Source of the DNA: Planctomycetota bacterium
GTDB taxonomy: Bacteria; Planctomycetota; Phycisphaerae; UBA1845; PWPN01
Length of the DNA stretch: 64,000 bases
Reading direction: 5' to 3'
Assembly (NCBI GenBank): GCA_022711465.1
Contig: JAKLEZ010000004.1
Coordinates: forward strand, 306,247-370,246
In this document: piece after piece, positions 25,969 through 32,928 of the stretch
How the letters are laid out: every line of letters starts with the position of its first letter
Position numbering within the stretch: the first letter of the stretch is position 1
Translations under genes and position numbers: made by a program
The notes under the pieces: generated by a model
What the model was told of the DNA's origin: nothing
What the model saw: only the letters and a program-made list of their open reading frames with translations
Database searches by the model: none

Positions 25969-26059
25969 CACCACACATGGCGGTGCGTCCGAGCCCTCGG
26001 ATTCACCTCCAAGAAGCGCCATTCGATGTATCGGGTCATTCGTTGCCGGAGGTGCCACC

Positions 26060-26710
26060 ATGAGCGACACGAACCGTGATCCCGTACCGCCGACCCCGCC
26101 TCCGCCCCCGCCTGCATATTCCACCGCCCCACCGGTCTGCGCAGCGATGCCGTACGCGGCAAAAACGCAGGAGTCCAACTGGCCCAAGGTGATTGGCATC
26201 ATCGCCATCGTCGTCGCCGCCGTTGGGATCGTGGGAGGCGCTTGCGGCCTGGTGTCCTGGCTGGGAATGTCAGCCATGCAAGTCAGCATGTCGTCCTCCG
26301 GACAAGTCGTGAAGGCCAACATGCCGGTCATCACCGAGATGGGCAAGTGGCGAGGGTACACCTTCCTGGCCGGCGCGGTCAGCTTCATTCTCCAGATCGT
26401 CTTGCTGGTCAGCGCGATCTACCTCATTAGGCGCCGGCGGTGGACGATCCCGGCCCTCCGGATCTGGGCCTGCCTTTACATCTTCTTCTCCCTCATCGGG
26501 ACGATAATCAGCTACCACATGCAGAAGGAACTCTACCAGCAGCTGGCGTCCGGCGCAGGACCTCAGGGACCATTACCCATGGCCGCGCCTCAGGCATTGA
26601 TCGGCCTGGGCATGCTGTTCGGCATCCTCTGGGCCTGTGCGCTGCCGGTTTTCGTGCTCATCTGGTTCTCCCGGCAGAAAATCAAGGCCGAGACGGCCAC
26701 CTGGGTCTGA
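26060..26710 (+). CDS. Four-helix integral membrane protein, unknown function
   Basis: 216 residues. The start has GGAGGTG five bases upstream. Residues 9-26 form a proline-rich cytoplasmic segment. Predicted membrane helices lie at about 43-68, 101-122, 131-151 and 179-203, with a short basic loop RRRR at 124-127. No enzymatic motif is visible and I do not recognise the family. It sits 49 nt upstream of a zinc-ribbon/YIP1-like membrane protein and is probably co-transcribed with it, so the two may act together at the membrane. Confidence 0.75.
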   Translation: MSDTNRDPVPPTPPPPPPAYSTAPPVCAAMPYAAKTQESNWPKVIGIIAIVVAAVGIVGGACGLVSWLGMSAMQVSMSSSGQVVKANMPVITEMGKWRGYTFLAGAVSFILQIVLLVSAIYLIRRRRWTIPALRIWACLYIFFSLIGTIISYHMQKELYQQLASGAGPQGPLPMAAPQALIGLGMLFGILWACALPVFVLIWFSRQKIKAETATWV

Positions 26711-26759
26711 CCACGATGATCAGCCCTGCCAGGAGCCCCCTGTTGGACAGGTTCACGCC

Positions 26760-28244
26760 ATGAAGTGCAAGAAGTGCGGATACCGGCTCTGGCAGCTCCC
26801 TACCCGGCGATGCCCGGAATGCGGTGCCGACTTCCGGCCCAGCAACTACGAGTTCGTCCCCAACAGCGTTGAGTTCTCCTGCCCCCACTGCCGGCAACCC
26901 TATTACGGCACCGGCCCGAAAGGCCATCTCGAACCCATCGCGTTCAACTGCGTGACCTGCGGCCGGCCGGTCACCATGGACGAGATGATCCTCAGCCCGG
27001 CGCCCGGCACGAGCGAAACACAGACCGAAGTCTTCCGCCTGCCGTGGCTGGATCGCAAGGAGCGCGGCTGGCTCCGCGCCTGGTTGGCCACCGCACGCAG
27101 CGCCATGCTCAGCCCTGCCCAGATGATGAAGGGCGTGCCGGTCGAAAGTTCAGGGTGGGAGGCATTTGGCTTCGCGTTTCTCAATACCTTGCCCCCGATG
27201 ATCATGGCGGTGCTGCCCATCGCCGCGGTCATGCTGGTCATGACCCTGGCCACTCCGCAATCCGCCATCCCCATCTTCGTCCCCGTCGCCGTGGCCGTCG
27301 AATTCGCGGTCATCGGTGTCGTATGTCTCGTGGGAACGGTGGTATGGGCAGTGGCCACCCACCTCCTGCTGCGACTCACCGGCCAGACCGCCGGTCCGCT
27401 CCTGCGAACCCAGCAGGCCATCTACTACAGTTCCGGCGCCAACCTCATCAGCGCCATCCCTTGCCTGGGCTACTACGTGGGCTGGATCTGGTGGATCGTG
27501 AGCGCCATACTCGCGGTGAAGGAAGGCCAACGCGTACACGGCGGACGAGCCGTGTTCACCGTGCTCGGACCGCTGGTAGCCTGCGCCCTGTTGTTCGCCG
27601 GTCTTGCCGCCGCCATGATCGGACTGGCCAACGTCCGCACCTCCTCGACACCACCAGCCGCCACGCCTCTCACTCAGGCAATGGCCGACACGAGAAAGGT
27701 CACCCAGGCCGTCATTCGCTACATCCGGCGACACAACGGCCGCGGACCTGACCACGCCATCCTCCTCGTCACTCAGGGCGATCTCCTGGCCTCGGATTTC
27801 ATCAGCAGCGACTCCGCAACCACCCTTGGAAAGACCCCGCTGGCCGGAACCACCCTCGACTACTTCAACTTCGCCAGGCCCAACGAACGGACCCAACTGG
27901 CCAGCAGAGCGGTCGCCAACCTGCCCACGGGAACCGTCGCTCACCGGTTGGGCGACTATGTCTTCACCTGCAAAGGCATGAATCCGTCCATTTCCGACAA
28001 TCGGCTGTGGGTCGTGGTGCAGATCGTCGATCCGGTCGCAAACGCCGGCCAGCCCCCGCGATCCCACCTCATCTGCGGTATGGCGGATGGCGGTACACAG
28101 ATGACGCCGGTAGCCCACTTCCTGGCCGACCTGAAGACACAGAACGGTGTCCGAGCGGAGCATGGCCTGCCCCCGCTGCCCGACCTGCGAACGATCACCC
28201 ACACCCAACCCGCCACCTCCGCGCCGGCGGAAGCCTCGGAGTGA
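26760..28244 (+). CDS. Zinc-ribbon YIP1-like membrane protein
   Basis: 494 residues from the ATG at 26760. The N-terminus carries two zinc-ribbon-like CxxC pairs: Cys3/6/18/21, then Cys41/44/64/67. A block of about five hydrophobic helices follows (~residues 130-300), in which LLRLTGQTAGPLLRTQQAIYY and CLGYYVGWIWWIVSAILAVKEG resemble the YIP1 membrane domain. The C-terminal ~170 residues are a soluble domain with ATPLTQAMADTRKV and FTCKGMNPSISDNRLWVVVQI that I do not recognise; it is probably extracytoplasmic. The upstream open frame to 26637 overlaps the previous gene and is not used. Function unknown. Confidence 0.75.
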   Translation: MKCKKCGYRLWQLPTRRCPECGADFRPSNYEFVPNSVEFSCPHCRQPYYGTGPKGHLEPIAFNCVTCGRPVTMDEMILSPAPGTSETQTEVFRLPWLDRKERGWLRAWLATARSAMLSPAQMMKGVPVESSGWEAFGFAFLNTLPPMIMAVLPIAAVMLVMTLATPQSAIPIFVPVAVAVEFAVIGVVCLVGTVVWAVATHLLLRLTGQTAGPLLRTQQAIYYSSGANLISAIPCLGYYVGWIWWIVSAILAVKEGQRVHGGRAVFTVLGPLVACALLFAGLAAAMIGLANVRTSSTPPAATPLTQAMADTRKVTQAVIRYIRRHNGRGPDHAILLVTQGDLLASDFISSDSATTLGKTPLAGTTLDYFNFARPNERTQLASRAVANLPTGTVAHRLGDYVFTCKGMNPSISDNRLWVVVQIVDPVANAGQPPRSHLICGMADGGTQMTPVAHFLADLKTQNGVRAEHGLPPLPDLRTITHTQPATSAPAEASE

Positions 28245-28245
28245 C

Positions 28246-28273
28246 TGGACAGCACGACCGGATACGCCATACT
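28246..28273 (+). promoter_or_regulatory. Candidate promoter of the GH106-like gene
   Basis: TGGACA (5/6) is followed after 16 nt by CATACT (4/6), immediately after the preceding stop and ~48 nt before the GTG start at 28321. Confidence 0.4.
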
Positions 28274-28320
28274 GGTGTCCGAGTCCTGTTCGCTTGCACT
28301 TTCCACGGGGAGGCTTCGCC

Positions 28321-30813
28321 GTGACCTGCTCCACCATGCTCCGAAACATGCTGCTCGCCTCACTCGTCTTCCTCAGCGCCGGCCGGGCCGCCGTTCACGC
28401 CGATGACTGGCGCCACGAACTGGCCACGCCGCGCCCCGAGTTCAGCCAGATGCCCTTCTGGTTCTGGAACGACCGGCTGGAGGAAGAGGAAATCAAGCGG
28501 CAGATGGCCGATTTCCGCGAGCACGGCGTCTACGGCTTCATCATCCATGCCCGCATGGGACTGCCCAAGGATATCCCCTACATGGGTGAACGCTGGCTTC
28601 AACTCGTTCGCGCTGCCGTCGAGGAGGCAAAAAGCACCAACATGCGCGTGTGCCTCTACGACGAAGGCATGTACCCGTCCGGCTCGGCCCATGGCGAAGT
28701 CGTCCGCTCGAACCCGTCCTTCGCGGCCAAGGGCCTGACGATGACCATGCAGGACGTCGCCGGGCCGGCCGATCTGCCCCGTCCGGCCCCCAGCAACGGC
28801 ACCCTCGTCGCCACCCTCATCGCCAGGCCAACGCCCGATTCGAAGGCCAAAGCCGTCGAACCAACCAGCCTGAAACTTGTCGACGCAGCCGCTACCTCGA
28901 TCAAGGTCCCCCAAGGTCCGTGGCGAGTCATGACTTTCGCCTGCGTGCCCTCCAAGGGGCGCATCCGGGGGGTCCACGAAGACGAGGAGGACTCCGCCCC
29001 AGCCGCCCCACCGGCCGCCAACCTGCTCGATCCAGCCGCCATGCAGGTCTTCATCCGCTTCGCCTACGAACCCTATGACCGAATCCTCAGGGAGCATTTC
29101 GGCAAGACCGTGATCGCCATGTTCACCGACGAACCCAACATGCTCGGCCGCCGATCGACCCCCGGCCTGCAGCCCTGGACCGACGGCATCGAACACGACT
29201 ACGAGAGACAGCACGGCGATTCGCTGCTCCCGCTGCTGCCCGCCCTGTTCCTCGACCTCGGCCCGGAAACCGCCACCGTTCGAGCCCGCTTTCATCAGAC
29301 CCTTGCCAGACGACTCAACGACAGCTACTACCGCCAGCTCTCCGAGTGGTGCGACCGCCACGGCATCGCCCTCACCGGCCATCCCGCAGGGCCAACCGAG
29401 ATCGATCCCCTCCACTACTTCCAGATCCCCGGCCAAGACATCGTCTGGCGCGGCCTCCTTCCCGAAAAGAACCTCGCCCTCCAGGGCACCAACAGCGCCA
29501 TCGCGAAATGCACCAGCAGCGTCGCACGCCACGACGGCCGGTGGCTCAACGCCAACGAGGTCTACGGCGCATTCGGCTGGCAGCTCACCATGGAGGAAAT
29601 GAAATGGCTGGCCGACTGGCTCATGGTCCGCGGCGTGAACACTCTCTACCCACACGCCTTCTACTACTCAATCCGCGGCAACCGCTTCAACGAGCGCCCG
29701 CCGGACGTCGGCCCAAACAACGCCTGGTGGCCGCACTACCGGCTCTTTGCCGACTACACCTCCCGGCTCTGCGGACTTCTGGCCGACAGCCGGCAGGTCT
29801 GCCACGTCGCCATCCTCTGCCGGAATAACCAGCTGCCCTGGCGTGCCGCCGAGCACCTCTACCGGAACCAGATCGACTTCAATTACCTCGAGGAGTGGCG
29901 TCTCATCGGGCAGGCCAGAATCGAAGACAGCAGTCTCGCCGTAGGACCGATGCGTTACACGCTGCTTGTCGTGGATCAGGACGAGCCTCTGGCGAAGACC
30001 ACACAAGCCAGAATCGACGAGCTTGAACGAGCAGGCCTGCGGGTCAGCTACTGCACTGGCGGGGTGGGACCGGAACTCGTGCACGACGCCCCCCGCGACC
30101 TCACCGTCGATCCGGCCTCACCGGATCTGCGCTGCACCCACCTCCGCAAACGCGATCATGACTTCTATCTACTGGTCAACGAGGGCGACCGGCCCATCGA
30201 AACCGGCTTGACCGTGCCGATCCGGGCAAAGGCCGAGTGGTTCGACGCGTGGGAGAGCACGTTCCGCCCGACAACCGTCCAGAAGGCAGACCACAGCACC
30301 ATGACCATCACCTTGCAGCTTGAGCGACGATCCAGCCTCGTCCTGTGCATCGACCGGGGACAGCCCCACACCGAGATGCCCGCCGCGCCGCCACCCGCCG
30401 CCCAGCCGCCAACCACAATCCACGTCCCCGGCCCCTGGCAACTCTCCGACACCAAGGGCAAGCTCTTCGACGGCACCCTCGGCAACTGGCTCCAAAACCC
30501 TGACACGACGGGACTCGCCGGAACCGTACTCTACCGAACCTCTTTTGACCTTAAGAAGGTGGATATGCTCGCCTATCGTCTCCACCTGGGTGCCGTCGGC
30601 GATTTCGCCGCGGTTCGTCTGAACGGCCAAGCCCTGCCGCCACGGTTCTGGGCTCCCTACCGATGGGACGTCACCCAGGCACTGAAAGAGGGCCGGAACG
30701 AGCTCACCGTCGAGGTCACCAACTCGCTGGTCAATCGGTATGATCCCAAGCAACTCCGACCGTCAGGGCTGATCGGCCCGGTCGAGCTGCAGGCAGTTCG
30801 CTCCACGGACTGA
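28321..30813 (+). CDS. Exported GH106-like glycoside hydrolase
   Basis: 830 residues from a GTG start with GGGGAGG seven bases upstream; the frame is open further upstream but overlaps the previous gene. Signal peptide ~1-28. The catalytic barrel opens with SQMPFWFWNDRLEEEEIKRQ and continues with HGVYGFIIHARMGLP and VCLYDEGMYPSGSAHGEV, a pattern typical of GH106 alpha-L-rhamnosidases and relatives in planctomycetes. FTDEPNMLG carries a likely catalytic acid pair. The last ~130 residues resemble a GH2-type sugar-binding domain (AVRLNGQALPPRFWAPYRWDV and NELTVEVTNSLVNRY). Probably releases rhamnose or a related sugar from plant or algal glycans in the periplasm; specificity is not readable. Confidence 0.85.
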   Translation: MTCSTMLRNMLLASLVFLSAGRAAVHADDWRHELATPRPEFSQMPFWFWNDRLEEEEIKRQMADFREHGVYGFIIHARMGLPKDIPYMGERWLQLVRAAVEEAKSTNMRVCLYDEGMYPSGSAHGEVVRSNPSFAAKGLTMTMQDVAGPADLPRPAPSNGTLVATLIARPTPDSKAKAVEPTSLKLVDAAATSIKVPQGPWRVMTFACVPSKGRIRGVHEDEEDSAPAAPPAANLLDPAAMQVFIRFAYEPYDRILREHFGKTVIAMFTDEPNMLGRRSTPGLQPWTDGIEHDYERQHGDSLLPLLPALFLDLGPETATVRARFHQTLARRLNDSYYRQLSEWCDRHGIALTGHPAGPTEIDPLHYFQIPGQDIVWRGLLPEKNLALQGTNSAIAKCTSSVARHDGRWLNANEVYGAFGWQLTMEEMKWLADWLMVRGVNTLYPHAFYYSIRGNRFNERPPDVGPNNAWWPHYRLFADYTSRLCGLLADSRQVCHVAILCRNNQLPWRAAEHLYRNQIDFNYLEEWRLIGQARIEDSSLAVGPMRYTLLVVDQDEPLAKTTQARIDELERAGLRVSYCTGGVGPELVHDAPRDLTVDPASPDLRCTHLRKRDHDFYLLVNEGDRPIETGLTVPIRAKAEWFDAWESTFRPTTVQKADHSTMTITLQLERRSSLVLCIDRGQPHTEMPAAPPPAAQPPTTIHVPGPWQLSDTKGKLFDGTLGNWLQNPDTTGLAGTVLYRTSFDLKKVDMLAYRLHLGAVGDFAAVRLNGQALPPRFWAPYRWDVTQALKEGRNELTVEVTNSLVNRYDPKQLRPSGLIGPVELQAVRSTD

Positions 30814-30895
30814 GCAGGCAATTCCTCCTCCGGGACCTCAGGGCGAGCCTGGTCCAGCCGAGGGCCAATCGCTGAATCCCGACCCCTGCTCACCA

Positions 30896-30924
30896 TTGAC
30901 GAGTCCCCGGCTTTCGCCGATGCT
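30896..30924 (+). promoter_or_regulatory. Candidate leaderless promoter of the MFS gene
   Basis: TTGACG (5/6) is followed after 17 nt by GATGCT (3/6, keeping the key A2 and T6), ending nine bases before the ATG at 30934. The gene has no ribosome site. Confidence 0.4.
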
Positions 30925-30933
30925 CGCTGCCCT

Positions 30934-32241
30934 ATGCACGAGGGAGACGCTACCAGCGGCCACGATCCCTATACGGCGCTTCGTGGTCGCGATTTCCGCT
31001 TGTTCCTGTCCGGGAACCTGCTTGCCAACCTGGGCATGCAGATGCAGAACGCGGCCGTCGGATGGGAGATCTACGACCGAACCGGCCAGCCGTGGGCGCT
31101 CGGAGCCGTCGGATTGGCTGAGTTCCTCCCGGTCGTCGCCTTCACCCTGATTGCCGGCCAAGCGGCGGACCGCTTCAACCGGCGGCTGGTGGCCATTGTC
31201 GGACTCACGGTCATGGGCGCCGGTTCACTCGGCCTGGCCGCCGTCTCCTTGTACCGCGGACCCATCCTCCTTGTATACGCCCTGCTCATCCTCGTCGGCG
31301 CCGCCCGGGCCTTCACCACACCCGCCAAGGCCGCCCTCATGCCCCAGATTGTCCCCCGGGAACGATTCAGCAACGCCGTAACCTGGAACAGCGGCGGCTT
31401 CCAGGTCGCCTCCATTGCCGGCCCGGCGCTGGGCGGATGGCTCATCTACCTCCTGGGTAAGGCAACCACGGTCTACGTCCTCGTCACCGTCGCCGACCTC
31501 GTCTTCGTCGTTCTCCTGAGCCTCCTCCGCTATCGGCCGGCTCTACCGCCGAACGAACCGGTCACCTTGCGCTCACTCTTTGCCGGAGTGGGCTTCCTGT
31601 GGAACAGCCCCCTGGTGCTCGGCGCGATGACCCTGGACATGTTCGCCGTGCTCCTGGGCGGAGCCACGACCCTGCTTCCAATCTACGCCAGGGACATTCT
31701 GCACGTCGGCCCCGACGGCTTTGGCTGGTTGCGGGCCTCGCCGGCACTCGGAGCCCTGGCAATGGCGTTCCTCCTGGCACACCGACCGCCGATGCGACAG
31801 GCCGGACGAGCCATGCTCTGGGCCGTGGCCGGCTTCGGCATGGCGACCATCGCTTTCGGCTTGTCGCGATGGTTCTGGCTCTCCATGACCATGCTCGCCC
31901 TGACCGGAGCGCTGGACACCATCAGCGTCGTCGTTCGCCACACCCTCATCCAGTTGCTCACCCCCGACCCGATGCGCGGCCGCGTCTCCGCGGTCAATTC
32001 CATGTTCATCGGCGCCTCCAACGAGTTGGGCGGGGCCGAGTCCGGCTTCGTCGCGGCCCTCTTCACGCCAACCATCTCCGTGGTCGGCGGCGGAATCGGC
32101 ACCATCCTGGTTGTGATCACCGTCGCCGTGACCTGGCCCCAGCTTCGCCGCTACGGGCGGTTAGGCAGCGATGCGCCGGCACCGGCGTTTCCCATCGCCG
32201 AACCGCTCCGAGCCCCGGCCAGGCCGCAGCCCGGCCAGTAG
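30934..32241 (+). CDS. MFS transporter, EntS-like (MFS_3)
   Basis: 435 residues with about twelve hydrophobic helices, a cytoplasmic membrane exporter. The N-terminus YTALRGRDFRLFLSGNLLANLG and the loop AGQAADRFNRRL between helices 2 and 3 are the signature of the EntS/MFS_3 subfamily, which exports siderophores, drugs or macrolides by proton antiport. LLTPDPMRGRVSAVNSMFIGASNELG is the second conserved block. No ribosome site precedes the ATG, but a -35/-10 pair ends nine bases upstream, suggesting a leaderless mRNA. It is transcribed in the same direction as the GH106-like gene 120 nt upstream. Substrate unknown. Confidence 0.88.
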   Translation: MHEGDATSGHDPYTALRGRDFRLFLSGNLLANLGMQMQNAAVGWEIYDRTGQPWALGAVGLAEFLPVVAFTLIAGQAADRFNRRLVAIVGLTVMGAGSLGLAAVSLYRGPILLVYALLILVGAARAFTTPAKAALMPQIVPRERFSNAVTWNSGGFQVASIAGPALGGWLIYLLGKATTVYVLVTVADLVFVVLLSLLRYRPALPPNEPVTLRSLFAGVGFLWNSPLVLGAMTLDMFAVLLGGATTLLPIYARDILHVGPDGFGWLRASPALGALAMAFLLAHRPPMRQAGRAMLWAVAGFGMATIAFGLSRWFWLSMTMLALTGALDTISVVVRHTLIQLLTPDPMRGRVSAVNSMFIGASNELGGAESGFVAALFTPTISVVGGGIGTILVVITVAVTWPQLRRYGRLGSDAPAPAFPIAEPLRAPARPQPGQ

Positions 32242-32372
32242 TGTAAGCACGACGCCACCCTGGACAGAAGACCGGCGAGTAATGCAAGTCACAGGTAGCC
32301 ATGAGGTTGCGATCCGTCGTCCCCTATGCTCCATCGCCGGAAAGGCGGTGTAGAACGGAGGCCAACGGGGTG

Positions 32373-32401
32373 TTTACATCCAGCAGGGCGGCCGATATAC
32401 T
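32373..32401 (+). promoter_or_regulatory. Strong sigma70 promoter of rpsU
   Basis: TTTACA (5/6) and TATACT (5/6) are separated by exactly 17 nt. Transcription would start near 32408, leaving a ~63-nt leader before the ATG at 32471. It is the best promoter match seen in the window, fitting a ribosomal protein gene. Confidence 0.8.
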
Positions 32402-32470
32402 ATGCTGCTCGGTACACGGATCGCCGTAAGGTCTGGACGAGACTTGTTTTGCGAAAGGACGCTCGTTGGC

Positions 32471-32674
32471 ATGATCAAGGTGAAGGCTCGGGGCAACGAA
32501 TCGCTGGATCAGATGCTTCGCCGCTTCAAGAAGATGTGCGAGAAGGAAGGCCTGACCAAGGAAATCAAGCGGACTAGCTACTACGAGAAGCCCAGCGAAC
32601 GTCGTCGTCGCCGCATGCGCAAGTCCGCCAAACGCGAGTTTCGACCCGGGATGGGCCCCGGTCCCAAGCGCTGA
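32471..32674 (+). CDS. rpsU: 30S ribosomal protein S21
   Basis: 67 residues, the normal S21 size. It binds the small-subunit platform and helps initiation. The sequence MIKVKARGNESLDQMLRRF, the KKMCEKEGLTKEIKRTSYYEKPSERRRRR core and a basic tail match S21 throughout (shown in parts). The ATG at 32471 is chosen by homology; the frame is open to 32402 but starts right at the promoter. AAAGGA lies ~13 nt upstream, a loose ribosome site. It stands alone under its own strong promoter and ends before a tandem repeat and a terminator hairpin. Confidence 0.96.
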   Translation: MIKVKARGNESLDQMLRRFKKMCEKEGLTKEIKRTSYYEKPSERRRRRMRKSAKREFRPGMGPGPKR

Positions 32675-32693
32675 CTGTTCGCTGACAGGCGTC

Positions 32694-32729
32694 GTTCAGA
32701 GACTCATTCAGGTTCAGAGACTCATTCAG
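32694..32729 (+). repeat. Tandem 18-bp direct repeat (2 copies)
   Basis: Two perfect adjacent copies of an 18-bp unit (GTTCAGAGACTCATTCAG) lie 20 nt after the rpsU stop. They do not form a hairpin. Origin is probably slippage; function unknown. Confidence 0.9.
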
Positions 32730-32846
32730 AGCCGTGCCGGGTCTAGGGCGCGGCTCATTCTATGCGCCGCAACCCACATTCCCAGGAGGGGAGCACATTC
32801 GGCCGACAGGGCGACCCGCCTGCCTGCCCCGGCCGAAAGGAAATCA

Positions 32847-32882
32847 GAAGCCGCTGGGCCGGACGACCGACCCAGCGGCTTC
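32847..32882. terminator. Bidirectional terminator-like hairpin
   Basis: A perfect 12-bp inverted repeat (GAAGCCGCTGGG / CCCAGCGGCTTC) with a 12-nt loop lies between the convergent rpsU (stop 32674) and hppA (stop 32929). A T-rich CGTTGTTCC follows on the plus strand, but there is no strong U tract. Confidence 0.65.
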
Positions 32883-32928
32883 CGTTGTTCCAGGCAATCG
32901 AGAGGCTCGATTGCCGTTTCAAGCCGCC

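Noticed and set aside
24422..25978. A 518-codon open frame antisense to nfo and overlapping the ROK kinase start
   Set aside because: Both sense genes are secure by motif; the antisense product has no recognisable features.
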